Source: Malus domestica
Taxonomy: Eukaryota; Streptophyta; Magnoliopsida; Rosales; Rosaceae
Reading direction: 5' to 3'
DNA: 64,000 bases
Assembly (NCBI RefSeq): GCF_042453785.1
Contig: NC_091673.1
Span: 8,763,001-8,827,000 of the forward strand
Part shown: positions 35,525 through 50,609 of the stretch, one piece after another
How positions within the stretch are numbered: the first letter of the stretch is position 1
How the letters are laid out: the number at the start of each line of letters is the position of its first letter
Translations under genes and position numbers: made by a program
The notes under the pieces: generated by a model
Database searches by the model: none
Seen by the model: the letters and a program-made list of their open reading frames with translations, nothing else
Told to the model about the DNA's origin: nothing

Positions 35525-36577
35525 AGGCTAAATAGCCAAAATAATCTCTGAGATTTGCATAACTTATCATTTCGGTCCCTAACATTTCAAATCGATAAAA
35601 GTGGTCCATGATATTGTCCACCATTCATCATTTTGGTTATTTCGTTAAAAACTCTGTTGAGTGTCCTAGAGCTTTTGGTCGAAAGTTTGGGCAATTTTCA
35701 ATACTTCGTAACTCAATTGTTTCTTAACCAAATTCGACCCATAATATATCAAAATGAAAATAGGAAAGTGTAGAATAAGATTATACCTATTTGGAAGCCC
35801 AATGGTTGCCGGAGATGGCCGGAAAATAGCTTCAAAGTTGACTGGTCCGAGGGAAAACTTGAAAACTCGCCGGAAACTGGGTAAACTTTACACGTTCGTA
35901 ACTTCTTCAATACTCAACGAAATCAATTGATTCAAAAACGAAAATCATAGTTCTCGACGAGACGAAGAGAATGGTATCTTTTAAGATGGCTAACGCACCG
36001 TGTTTTGGCCGGAAAACGGCTCGAAAGTGGCTGTCTTGGTCTCTAGTTAGCCACTTTCGAGCCGTTTTCCGGCCAAACCACGGTGATTTAGCCATCTAAA
36101 AATGTACCATTCTCTTCATCTCGTCGAGAACTATGATTTTCGTTTTTGAATCACTTGATTTCGTTGAGTATTGAAGAAGTTATGAACGTTTAAAGTTTAC
36201 CCAGTTTCCGGCGAGTTTTTAAGTTTTCCCTCGGAACAGTCAACTTTGAAGCTATTTTCCGGCCATCTCCGGCAACCATTGGGCTTCCAAATAGGTATAA
36301 TCTTATTATACACTTTCCTATCTTCATTTTGATATATCATGGGTCAAATTTAGTTAAGAAACGATTGAGTTACAAAGCTTTGAAAATTGCCCAAACTTTC
36401 GACCAAGAGTTCCGGGATACTTAACGGAGTTTTTAATGGAATGATCAAAATGATGGATGGTGGACAATCTTAGGAACCACTTTTATCGTTTTGAAATGTT
36501 AGGGACCAAAGTGATGAGTTATACATCAGGGACCATTTTGGAGTTATGCATCAGGGACCATTTTGGCTATTTAGCCT
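35525..36577. mobile_element. 1,053-bp foldback element (near-perfect palindrome)
   Basis: Left and right halves are inverse copies over ~500 bp, from AGGCTAAATAGCC / GGCTATTTAGCCT at the outer ends to GGCTCGAAAGTGGCT / AGCCACTTTCGAGCC at the centre, around a loop of about 15 nt near 36033-36047. AAGAAAAT flanks both sides (35517-35524 and 36578-36585). The right arm carries a small duplication (CATCAGGGACCATTTTGG twice). It has no coding capacity; the 62-codon frame inside is an accident. A transcript would fold into one long double-stranded stem. Confidence 0.92.
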
Positions 36578-36803
36578 AAGAAAATATTATTGCTCCAATT
36601 GGCCATCATTCCCAGTAATCAAACTCTACTGTTAAGGAGTACAGAGATGCATGAAAAAATGATAAACGTTTCGTGCTGCAGGACTAATCCGCCAAACAAA
36701 CTAAAAGCCTCTGACTGGGGTACATAATACAAAAGCCCACATTTCCAAAACGGAGAAGGGATTCAAGGGAAACACTAGTAACTAAAACCGATAAAAATCC
36801 GCA

Positions 36804-39155
<2,352 letters not shown>

Positions 39156-40172
39156 TGAATTTGAAGCTAGCTTGCTGCTGCAGCTGCGGAAGCTTTTCTA
39201 TGCAGTGTGGTGATAAGGCTGAGTGCGGCTGTTCTAATTTTATGGATGTCGCATGTTCCCTTCTTTCTGGCAAAGAAGCGATGAATTCGAGAGCGTACAC
39301 CAACCCAACCCAACCCACCACCACCACCACCAATGCAATGCCTATGAAATTACCAATGTAATGTGCCAACTTTTCCAAAATACCAATTGCATCCTTTTGA
39401 CATTTGTACATTTCAAAATTTTCAATTTTGAGCAATTACTCGACAACTACATTTTTTGTTTTTTAAATAAAAGTGGAGAGAATAGTTACTTTCATCACCA
39501 GCGTCATAACATACTCATAGCCTCAAATTAGAATGACTTACACATGACACCTAACTACTGCTGCTATAGATTTACGAAGAAATTTATAGGATGCGTATCC
39601 ACAAAGACAGCTGGCAGCAGAGCTAAAACCTTGATGGAGCGACACACAAGACAAAAACCTTACCAACTAAGCCAACCCTTACCGGCACATGACAACTATA
39701 TTGTTCTACAATATTCACTCAAGCTTTGTGTTGCACAATTTGAAACCTGTTATTGGATCCTAACGGACAATTTCTTGCGGCGAAACATGCGATTATGCGG
39801 CCTTTTTTCTTTTTTTTTTTCTAATCAAATATGTACTCTATTAGAGTGAAATTACAAGATTGGCTTTGAAAAAAGTGCGTATAAAACAGCACGAGGAATA
39901 CGTTTCTAAAAATATATAGAGATATATATACATCATCGGATCACTATCCTTGTAAACCCTGTTAGTCTGGTACAAAATTTCAATCACATTCGCCGTAGCT
40001 GCACGCTCAGATCGCTGATCAAGCAATCTTTACCAAGCCACTAAGATCTACAAGGGGAGAAAAGAATAAAAGAATTTTCACCAGCAGATGCCTTACATCG
40101 AGCGTTCTAAACCTATGCGAGACTAACCATCATGTAATCGAGATTTACAAGGAACTTACGGAATAATTGGGG
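39156..40172. other. Spacer: CYP20-2 promoter side and EXA1-like 3' side
   Basis: A CCAACCCAACCCAACCCACC run and (CCA)n near 39300-39330 lie upstream of the cyclophilin start. No additional gene is seen. Open frames overlap on both strands and are featureless. Confidence 0.45.
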
Positions 40173-43100
40173 CTAATCATCCATGCGTTGGATTTCGCCC
40201 CTCATTATCCGATTGCTGGTAACTTTAAAACCGAGGAGAGCGGGATCAATTTGCCTCCCTTTCTTCCCCTTCTTTTTGCCGCTTCGGTTCCCTTGCATTG
40301 CATCTTCTCCTGCTGCCGCATGGGCATCCATCGGAGCTGTCTTCTTGGTATTGCTCTTAAGCATATCCATAAACGATGCCTCTGACACATCAGCATCGCT
40401 GGTGGATGAAGTATGGCGAAAATGCATTTCTTTCTTTGAAGATGGCGGCAAGGCATCAGAACCGTGGTTTACTGGATCTTGCCTCCCCCCTGAATATTTC
40501 ATAACACAAGTATTTGTCAATCTGAATGTAAATTCAGAATCCCCCCGCATTACCACAAAGGGTTGGCATGAAGTAGGTGTAGCTATAAAGTTGTTAAACC
40601 TTTGAAACAAGCGAGTAGACCGACAAACCGGTCTTACCAAGATAAGAAACTACTAGAGAGTTAGATGTACATACCATCTGGAGCAGCACTTGCACTTTTT
40701 CCTCGGAAGACTGGATTAGGGAGCAGTTCTGACAATCCTTCTTGGGATGCTGAAACACTTGAGACAGGAGGTCGTCTCAGCAGAATATTATCTTGACTTT
40801 TGGATGGGGCTGGAAACCTGTGGCATTGTACAGGAAAACGAAAGAAAAGCAATTACTTCTATACATGCTCTGAGGAATTTACACAAGAATTTGGATGATA
40901 AAAACAAGGGACCGATAAGAGCAAGGTCATATATGTACCGTTCCCTGGTCGTTTCTTCCGCAAATGAATTACTTCGGCCAATCTTGTCGCTATGAAAGCC
41001 TATATTACCACCTGGGAACAAGCAAATTTAGAAAACCACAACTCTTACATGACAATTTTGAGCACCATGCAGTGAATCAATTTTGAAAAGAAGCAACAAG
41101 AAATACCTGAAACACCAGATGACGATCGCATGTTAAGGGCAATTGCTGACCTCTCCTCATAATCTGGAGCACCCAACCCTGCTTGTTCGACCATTCGTTC
41201 TCGAATATCAAACGCTTGGCCCCTAATGATCCCCTCACTCTTCGTCCCACGCTTCCACCCGTCCAACTCCAAAACCTCTTTATTGATAGAAGACTTGATA
41301 ATCATGTTAGAATTTGTGTAAATTGGCTGAGTTGTAGCATTAATGCCATCCAAGAATGACTCTCTCTCAACCATTGCTCCAGAATCAGATCTGTGCATCA
41401 GCTTTTCATTGCTTTCCACGCTGCTGGCCCGCTCTTCCTGTGGGAGTTCCATATGATCTGAACCATAGGATCCTACTCGAAATGAATTATTTAGACCTGC
41501 TTCATGGTCTGCATGAAGGCTAAATGGGTGATTAGAAGAGCTTGAACCAGAGTACATGCCAGATGACGGCCTTTTATCAGAGAACATGCCATTATTGACA
41601 TTCAATGACTCGGCAGGTTGATGGCCTGATTTTTTATGGAGTAACTCCATCAATAGTCTCTTTGAATGCTCTTCATTCAATCCATCTGACATAAATAAAG
41701 CTCGATCTTGAGAAGGAATTTTGATTTCTGACTCCCTTTTCTGCCGCTCAGCATTAATATGCAACTGCTGAAACCGAGAGTCCATCCAATCATTGTCTAG
41801 GTGTTCATTCTTCTCGGTCCAGTGACCCTCAATTGCATCCAAATGTGAAGCATGAAATTGGTTAGGAAGAGGGTGATGAGGATTATGAGAATGGATGCCG
41901 GATGAAAATGTTCCCAATTGACCACCCGATGGCATCCGTCCAAGGGAATCATGCATATCCAAACCCTGAGCACGAGCCATAGCATTTACAGCATCCAAGT
42001 TCATCCCTTGTGCCCCAGCAGGCAGTGACATAGACTGCTCAAACGGATGAGAGCCAGGCTCATAAAACCCTTGCTGAAGTCGATCCTGCAATGAAAGATT
42101 ACGGTCAAGTTGACTAAGCTGCTCCTCATGGGATGGCCTCTGTTGCCTCTGATAAAAATCTAAAGGGCTAAATCCGGAAGAGTGAGCTCGCTGAGCACCA
42201 CCATGGGTCCTCAAAAACTGATTTGATTCATCCGCTGGCCAGACGGCACCACCGTGTCTCTCTTCTTCCACCCTCTGCCTCATTCCCACTGGTAACTGCC
42301 TGGCTTGCATCTGATCTTCCAATGATTGAATTTGTTCATGCTGCGCACGAGACAGTAGATCAAGAAAATCTGCTTGATGTCCTTGTGGTGATGATTGACC
42401 AAACTTCGCTTGGATAAGCTGCTCCAAAGATGGATCAACATGCCTTGGAAAATGGTGAGACCGTTGTTGGAGTTCATGCAGACGGCGCTGCTCTAATAGA
42501 ACCTGTTCAAGAACGTTGTTTGCTCTGACAGGATCAACGTGTGGCTGCCTAAGCGCAGGATCATGCATTTGACCACGCAGTAGTTGTTCCAGAAGCACCT
42601 GTTGTACTTGGGACTGTTGCTCCTGTAAAAGCTTCTGCTGTTGATGAAACTGCTGCTGTTGCAGTTGATGATGTTGCTGGAGCTGAGCCTCCCGGTGCTG
42701 TTGCATCTGAAGTGCCAAAAGGTGATCCAGATCTGCTGAAGAATGGTTGGCTAACTGTTGGTGGATAAGATTCTGACTTGGCAAATGCTCTAATGCTGCA
42801 TCATTCAAGTGTCCAAAACTAGACAAAATATTCCGCTGTTGGTGCTGCTGCTGTCGAATTTGCTGTGGTGCAAGCAGCTCAGCTAAATCAAAATGATTGG
42901 GTTCCTGTTTCATGTGTGCCAATTGGCGAGGAGCTACCATGTCCTGATAGAGGTTTGTATCAGAGACTGAATTTTTTCTATGAACATCGGACCATGCATC
43001 AGCAAGAACTGCTGGATCAGAAATTGCACCAAATTGAACAGCCCTCCCCATGCTAGAAGGCGTATTGGCTGGCTTGGCATGTTTCGTTTGACTGCCTTCT

Positions 43101-46100
43101 AGCTCAGACCAAAGCAAGCCAAAGGGGTGCAACTTGTTATCATTCTGAATGGGCACACCGGATTCCGTCAACTCAGTTGGAGGAAGGTGGCCAATAGAAT
43201 TTGCAATAGAATCATGAATGGTTCCAGAAGATCTTGCAGTAGAATAGCTGGTGGTTCCAGGTATTCCTGGAAACACGATATCTGAAAAATTAAAAATGAA
43301 ATAGGATGAGATAAGAGAAAAACCATCTGTCAGCACAATAGATAGACCAAAGAGAATTTATCGTTAAAGAAAAACCTTCATCTTCGGCATCAAAATCATT
43401 AAAGCTTTGACCCCTGGAATGTGGCAGTTGTATTGGAGCTTCATGCTCAGAATTTCTAAGTTGAATATGCTGAGCTAAAAGGCTGTTTAGTTCAGGCAAC
43501 GGCCGCCTTAAGTCATTCCCTCCAAATGAAGTAGTCATTTCTGAAACTGGAGCCGAAGAAGGTAAGTTAGACTCTATGTTCCCTAAGGAGCTACTTGATT
43601 CTTCTATATTAGAAGTCGGATTTACAATACTCCTATGCCCATCCCAAACTTTCAGATGTGGCATGACCTCTCCCAATTCTTTGAAAGGTGTTGCTTCAGG
43701 AGTATCTGCCAAGCGAACAAGCAAGTTTGTCCCAAAAAACCCTTGTTCAAACCATGAAATAATGTCTACCCCCAAATATGGTCCCTGAACCACCCCTTGA
43801 GGATCAAGGTAATACAAACATAAATCCTCAGGAGGGACGTCCCCTTCTAACTCTTTCACCCGACAGTTGTTATTCTGATTCTGCTCAGATGAGCCAAGAG
43901 CATATAGAGTATTTGAATCATCAGGAAGTTTTGATTTTATGTCAGAAGTGCCAAACTCAATGTCATTAGACAAAGAATGGCCGGAAAAAGAAGAATCTGC
44001 AATTTGCCTACTGCCATCTTCAGTCTCAACATCACTGCAGATACCATTAGTTTTCTGAAATGTTAAAGACAATCCATCAAGGTCCTTTCCTGGACTAGAT
44101 TTTGTTTCCCATTCTTTATGATTGGCATCTTTGTCTGCAATAAAATAAGTAGATTGTTCAGATGTTGGAGCCAACAATACCTGCATATAGTTCAATATAA
44201 CAGACAACATGCAGAATTAGAAACGAACTGCAACTCACCATCTAGCACATTCATTTGTGCACCAGAGTTCTGTGAAGTCCCATAATCATCAGCATTTGCA
44301 GCCTCCTGCAAGATATTGGGTAAAATACCCAGAACTCCATCAACAGCTTCCAAGTCTCCCCCACCTAAAGAATGAGTGTTTTAGAAATTAGACATCCCAG
44401 TTCCAAAAAAGGACACAAATTGGGAACTATTGAGTTGAAAGTACCTGTACTGTTTTCAGTTGATCTTCCCTTTCTAAATGAATTGTATACTACCCCACTA
44501 CTTGTAATCTTTCCCTTCCATATGTCACTAAGGATGGCCTATTAGCAATACACGAACCAGTTAGAAAGCATAAAAGAATCAGTACATAAAAGAAATATAA
44601 TCCACATTCCTATTTCTTACCTCCTCTTCGCCATCAGGGGCAAGAAAAGCTAATGGTTCCATAAAGCCTACTTCAGTTGTAGGGGGCGATTCTTCCATGT
44701 CATCTGGCATGGTAGCAAATGACAGATCAAGCTTTCGCTGACGATAAATGTCAAGAAGCTTTCCCCTTGGGTAACAAAAACTATCAGCTGAGTGCCTAGG
44801 TTTACCAGGGACACTTCCAATTTTTCCAGAAGAAGTAGAGCCAATAACGCCTGCAGATGATCTCCCAACACCAGATGCCCTCCCTCTTCCAAGGGTAAAT
44901 CCCAAATTTGAACCCTCTACCCTTCCTTTTTCAGTTCCAAATCCAGGTGCAGCACGGTAGGAATTTGATCCACCGGAGTGAACATCCCTATGGCGTGGCC
45001 TCCATTTATCCCGAGAATCTGACTCACGCTCAGAAGCTGAACGGTTATTACCACCAAGGGATTGGTTGTCATTGTTAATGTGATTATCTTCCTTCTCCAT
45101 ATCTGTTTTCTTTTCAGTTCGAGACTCCTTTTCTTTGTCTTCAGGACCCCACCTCAATGACCATTTGCTATCACGTCGTGCTTCATGTGCAGAGGTACGG
45201 CCATCATGCCACCTTTCAGATGCAGGCAGTGGCCTATTGTCAGTTGTGTCTCTCACTGGAACACTGTCAACACGGCGTTCTGGTTTCCTTCGGTCTCGTC
45301 TACCACCAAGCAAGCTAGTTTCTCTTTCCTCTTCACGCCAACGACGGCTATTTTCACTTTCAGCGGCAGGCCGCCTCCAATCTTTTTTGTCATCAGATCC
45401 TTCCAAACGCCAACCTTCCTTCTGGTTGCTATCAGCAGAGTTTCCGAGGGAACTTGGGCCACGCATTTCCTGTAATATACAGCCAATTTATGACTAGTCA
45501 GCTTAGTTGTGAATTTCCAAGTAATCCAGGGTTAAGCAGCTGTAGATTAATTATTTAGTGAGTTGAGTTTTCACTATAAGCAGATAAAATCCACAACAAC
45601 AATAACAAAGCCTTTTCCCACTAAGCAGATAAAATCCATTATAAAAAAAGCAGCTGATCAATTCCAAGTACAAAGTCTTTTAATAGGTCTAGAGGATTGA
45701 ATTAACTACAACTAATCCTGATTCAGGGAGATAACAGAAGAATATAAACCAAATAAAAAGTCGATTAATACTAAAAGAAATCCAATCCATAGAGCACATA
45801 CCAACTTAGACTCACTGGGTTTGGCATAAAGCCACTGGGGGGACAAAGGTATGCTGCTCTCTGAGGCAGCTGGATCTGCAAAATTTGTACATTAGCAATA
45901 CAAAATCAGATGAGTGTGAGACGAACAGAATATAAATTACCTAATGACTCTACAGTTCATGAAATTAATGCTAAAAACTTGAACGACAAAGCTCACCTTT
46001 TGAGTCATCAGATGACCCGATAAGCACCTTTTTTTCATCATTTCCTCCAGAGGCTTCAACTGCCAAAACATGAACACAAATTAAAACACAAATCAATGTT

Positions 46101-47102
46101 TATGCTCTCATTACAAAGTCCACTCAATGCCCCACAGTAACCCCGGTAATAAAGTCGCTGACCCTGTAAACACTAGACGAAGGAACTGTACATATTTGTT
46201 AACCACAAATAAAGATTTAACACTGGAACTGCAACTCAAATAGCGTTTCAGACGAGGAAAAAACTAATAGCAGCTGTTAGCGAATTCCAACAAAACAATC
46301 AAAACCGTGATAGCTCAATAACAGTAACCACTTGAAATACTTCGAAAACTAACTCCCTAGATTTGCTTTCACTACAGACCAGAATAAATCTCAAGAATTT
46401 TTGACACCCAGAATTACACTACAGTTGATCATAAAATATTTCTCTCTTGCATTGATTCAACGAAAGAGTTTAAGGGTAAACCAACTTCGTAACTGAAAGA
46501 GGCCATAACAATCAACAATAGAACACATAATAAATAAATTTAAAAAACAAATTGGAGCCTAATCTAATAACTGTAGCACATGCAAATTTCTTTACTTGAT
46601 CTTAAAACATAAACATTAATAAAACGCAGAACACAGAATCGATAGTATCATCCAACATGGCGATAGTAAAACAACGGAAGGATTACAATTACAATACATT
46701 AGTGTTAAAGACCGAGTTCGAATGCAAAAATTACAAACAAAAATTGAGAGAAAAGAAAAACTGATCCGAGCAAAATCCGAAAGACGGAAACATTCAATCA
46801 AAACATAAAAATCCCGACTAGCACAAGATGCAGGAAGCCGAAATTAAGAAAGCTGAAGCCGAAAAAACAATCGAAAATGAACTGGTCCAATGCATACTTA
46901 AACGCTACAGATCAGTAACCATCCACCTTACATTAGCTTCACATCGACCAAACCCAATGAATACACAAATCTGAAGAAAATGAATTGCTATAGAAATAAA
47001 ATAGCAAAAATGAAAAGGCGGAGTACCTTTGGAGGTCCAGGACTGATCGGACGGCTTACAGGAGAGGAGATCGTCGGGAAGATCGAGCTTGCCTTCCGCC
47101 AT
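40173..47102 (-). CDS. EXA1: GYF-domain protein of the EXA1/PERQ type
   Basis: This is a large cytoplasmic translational regulator. In Arabidopsis the EXA1 family restrains immune receptor translation and is needed by some potexviruses. Exons (minus): 47102-47027, 46059-45997, 45875-45802, 45469-44621, 44538-44445, 44364-44239, 44134-43376, 43281-41107, 41011-40939, 40817-40675, 40489-40173. All phases fit, giving 1,582 residues. The Arg/Glu-rich N-terminal region ends in YPRGKLL (304-310), the canonical YX4L-phi eIF4E-binding motif. The GYF domain (about 530-585) reads LYYLDPQGVVQGPY, then ISWFEQGFFG. A long Gln/His-rich middle (exon 8, QQQH tracts) follows. The C-terminus ends in a basic GKKKGKKGRQIDPALLGFKV segment and MRGEIQRMDD. 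The start lies in MAEGKLDLPDDLL, a conserved N-terminus. Confidence 0.93.
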
Positions 47103-48928
47103 CGAAAAGTGAGGGAGTCGGAGGGAGGGACGGGGAGGGAGAACGAGAGAGGGAGAAGAAGCGCGTAGTGGATTGGAGCTCCAATACAGAGAGGGAGATG
47201 GCGAGGTCAGGACTGAATTTTGAATTTCAGAGAATCTAGGGTTTCGCAGAAGAGTTTTGTACAACAACACTGAGAGAGTAGAGAGAGAGAGAGAGGAGAG
47301 AGAGGCTGGAGAAGAAAAGGGTGAGGATTTGGGTTGCGGTCTGAGGTCAAGATTTCAGGTTGCTTGATTAGTTGAACAAATAAAAGTTAATTTGAAATTA
47401 ACCAAAGTTTTGAATTTAATAATATTGAACATTTTTATTTTTTTTATTTTTGTTTTTCAGCTTCTGGGAAAAAGGTTTCATGACAAAAAACCTCACGATA
47501 TTTTTTGTTTATTATTTATTTATTTATTGTCTATGTTTATGAGCAATGGCCGCCAAACTGGATTGAACGCAATGTCGTTAAGTGCATCGGGGGTGGTTCG
47601 AGTCTTGCATACTTATCCAAACCCAAAACCAGGAGAGATTTTTCAGTATAATCGGTACACGTAGTGGTATATTACGTGTTTTATATAAATTGTGTGATAT
47701 GTGTACTAAAAAATTAATAACTTAAAAAATAAAATTTATCACCACTTTTATTAAAACACGTGGTGTACCACTTGTATTTCAATCACAATTAAAATTTTCT
47801 CCAAAACCAGTCCTATGGGGCCCGTGAACTCTAATTCATTGTTCATGTTGTGCCACATGTGACCCACTTACAAGTAAATTTTTTAGGAAAGATACGATAT
47901 TCATTAATAAAGCAAAAGGTGCATATAAACGGGTTTGATAAAATTTTTGTTAGAGGTTTCAACTTTAGATGAAGAAAAAAAAAAGATCTAACACCAAAAA
48001 CATTCTCTTGATTGGGTGGCAACCAAGAAAAAAGCGGCTCTAAATCAATTATATTGAAACATAAAATCTCACTTTTGAAATTGTGTTTCATTATAAATTG
48101 TAGTAGGGTAAATTTGGAAAGAGAAATATTAATGTTTAAGTGCGAGTGTATTACATACTGCATACATGTGAATTGGAAAATGTAACTTATATTTTCCTTT
48201 TAGCTTTGGCCGATTTGAATAAAAAAGATCGTTTTTATCACATAATGTTATTCACAATTCTAAAGAAAAATAAATCTAATTATTTAAACAACAAATCTCT
48301 CACAATTTTAATTATTTTTTTCTTGTTTTTTTTGTCGAAGCCTGAGGTATCTCGCATCTTAAAAAATCGTGAGACTTGAAATAATTAAAATCATTTTAAT
48401 CCACTTTTGATCACAATTAAAATTTGGTTTTCAATACATAAAAATTAAAAGCGTTTTTTAAAGCTTGTGACAACTTTTCAGTTTTTAATGTTGGAAGAAA
48501 AAAAGAAAGGACAAAACTCAAAGCCAATAATCTTCATCAGCTAATTTATCAAAAGCTCAAAAGTGTGCAACAATAAAAGTAGACAACTACCCTGTAATTG
48601 TTGGGTCTGGACTTGTCCGTTTCAACATTTTGAGCTTCTCAAATCCCAGGCAGGGATTTAAGATTCACAAGAGTGGGTGACCCACCAATAAGGCAGTCTC
48701 TACAACGCGTTTGTTCTTTCATTCTTTTCTTTTTTATTTTATTTTAACGAGATCAGATAGTAGCTTCGTCACGATAGCCCATCTTTTCGAGAGTCAGGAA
48801 GACTTTTCAGCCTCTTCCTACTCATCATTGTATGAATTAGCAGTGTCAAGAATCAAAATTAGGACGTGCCGCGTGGAGTACGACTTGAAATTCATCTCGA
48901 CTATTAAACCACCCGTAGTGATTCTATA
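47103..48928. other. EXA1-like 5' side and intergenic DNA
   Basis: A GAGAGAGAGAGAGG tract near 47282-47302 and pyrimidine/purine-rich sequence should be the 5' untranslated region or promoter of the minus-strand gene. Beyond about 47400 the DNA is AT-rich and I see no gene. Confidence 0.4.
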
Positions 48929-49124
48929 GAAAGAGATCCTCTACTAATCTCTTCCACCTAGGCCACCTAATTAAGTGATTTGAACCCTTGAAATTTGACT
49001 CAACGGCTAAAGTTATTATAACATTAAAATGGACCCCTGTTTTTAGCCATTGAATCAAATTTTAAGGGTCCGAATCACTTGATTAGGTGGCCTAAGTAGA
49101 AGAGATTAGAAGATGATCTCTTTC
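48929..49124. mobile_element. MITE with ~75-bp inverted arms
   Basis: GAAAGAGATCCTCTACTAAT, then CTCTTCCACCTAGGCCACC and TAATTAAGTGATTTGAACCC, is inversely repeated at 49040-49124 (GGGTCCGAATCACTTGATTA, GGTGGCCTAAGTAGAAGAG). It has no coding capacity. The target duplication was not resolved. Confidence 0.75.
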
Positions 49125-49176
49125 CTGATTCCACAACATGTCTTGTTAGTTTAAGATAATCAATCTCAACTACACA

Positions 49177-50102
49177 CAGTGGTGAAGCCACATGAGGACG
49201 AGGAATGGAGGCCACCCATCCCCTCGTCGAAAAACACAGTTGGAGCAAAGGTTCTACCCCTCCCCTCATTGGAAAACCCAGCCTCTCCATGTTTAATCTA
49301 GCTCTGGTGAACTGGTTTTGCTGCATGCAACAGCAGATTGGGTTTTTTTTTCTTTTTTTTTTAATCCAGGCCAAAACGAATCCTAGTAAAAAAAAATTTA
49401 AAGTCAAACGGCGCCGTTTCGATGTTTGAAAAAAAAAATGTATTGGGGGGACCGTGTGTCTCCCGTTCCTTCACTTAGGCACGCGTGTTGTGCCTTTACC
49501 ATTCCAATCTCTCCCTTCGCCAATCAGAGATAGAGAGAGAGCAAAACTGCTCCCAAAATCCTAGCAGCCTGTAGCCAACGCCCAACCCCAACGAAACTTC
49601 GGTTGGCTTTTTGCTACCAAAACCAGCCACTCCAGCCGTTGAGCCGACTTCTAGCCTTCAAAGGTAAATTTTTTAATTCCTAAATTTATAATCCCTAACC
49701 CTAATTAATTATTTAATACAAATTTCGTTTAATTAGTATACAATCATATGATAATGCACTAATATGGTTATTGGTTATTGATTATTGATATGAAATTATT
49801 TTTTAGGGTGAAAATTAAAATTTGAATTTTTGATTAGTTGTATTTAATTTTATTGATAATAGTTGTAGCTGCTTTTATTGATAATATGTTTGTTTATATT
49901 GAGAGATATGTATTTACTTTTATTAATAATAAGCCTATTATGCGACGTTTTCATGATATGAAACCTCGTCAACAACAATTATAATTTGTTTATATTGATA
50001 AATTATAGAAGGCATTACTATATAAAATGATTTGATTATTGCTATTTTTTTAAACTTTGCACTCTTTTAATTTCGCTCATCTCCGGTCAATTCCTGGCTC
50101 TG
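49177..50102. mobile_element. 926-bp non-autonomous hAT element
   Basis: The left end CAGTGGTGAAGCCA and right end (inverse CAGAGCCAGGAATT) are hAT-type termini, the right one apparently missing a few bases. ACTACACA flanks both ends exactly (49169-49176 and 50103-50110), the 8-bp duplication expected. No transposase is encoded. An exon-like stretch at about 49550-49665 ends in AAAG/GTAAAT, perhaps captured leader sequence. Confidence 0.82.
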
Positions 50103-50609
50103 ACTACACACAGTGACACAAGAAGTCAATATCATTGATGACAACAACTTTCCAAGTGCAAATAGGAACATCTGCAGATTTTATATGCACCACGCACCCT
50201 AATTGACCAAATTAAATTTTATATGCACCCTCCACATGTCATCTCATCAATCAGGCCAAATGTGCCACAATTACAAAAGAACGTTGATTTCTTAGGTATT
50301 CACATCGAGTCCGTACTGATCCCCAATCAACTTACAAAACCAAAGTAGCTAATACACCAAAAGCATCAAATTTCATCAATCAAACAATTCACTTTTCAAA
50401 TCCTTTACAACAAACAACAATAAAACATTTTTTTCACTAATATGATCGGCCAACATTTTTTTCACTAATATGATCGGCCATACGAATCCTAAAACGCCAA
50501 ATCTTTTTTACAATAAGGAGCCAAAATGTAATTAGCAAAAAGAAATAAAAAGCCAATGTGTAGAATAGCACACAACCAAGTTTCATTGTCTCCTTGCAAT
50601 ATTAACTTG
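50103..50609. other. 3' flank of the BAG gene
   Basis: No gene. AACATTTTTTTCACTAATATG followed by ATCGGCC is tandemly duplicated at about 50427-50482. The sequence holds the BAG 3' untranslated region. Confidence 0.45.

Noticed and set aside
40183..40605. 140-codon plus-strand frame opposite the EXA1-like last exon
   Set aside because: Antisense shadow of a well-supported exon.
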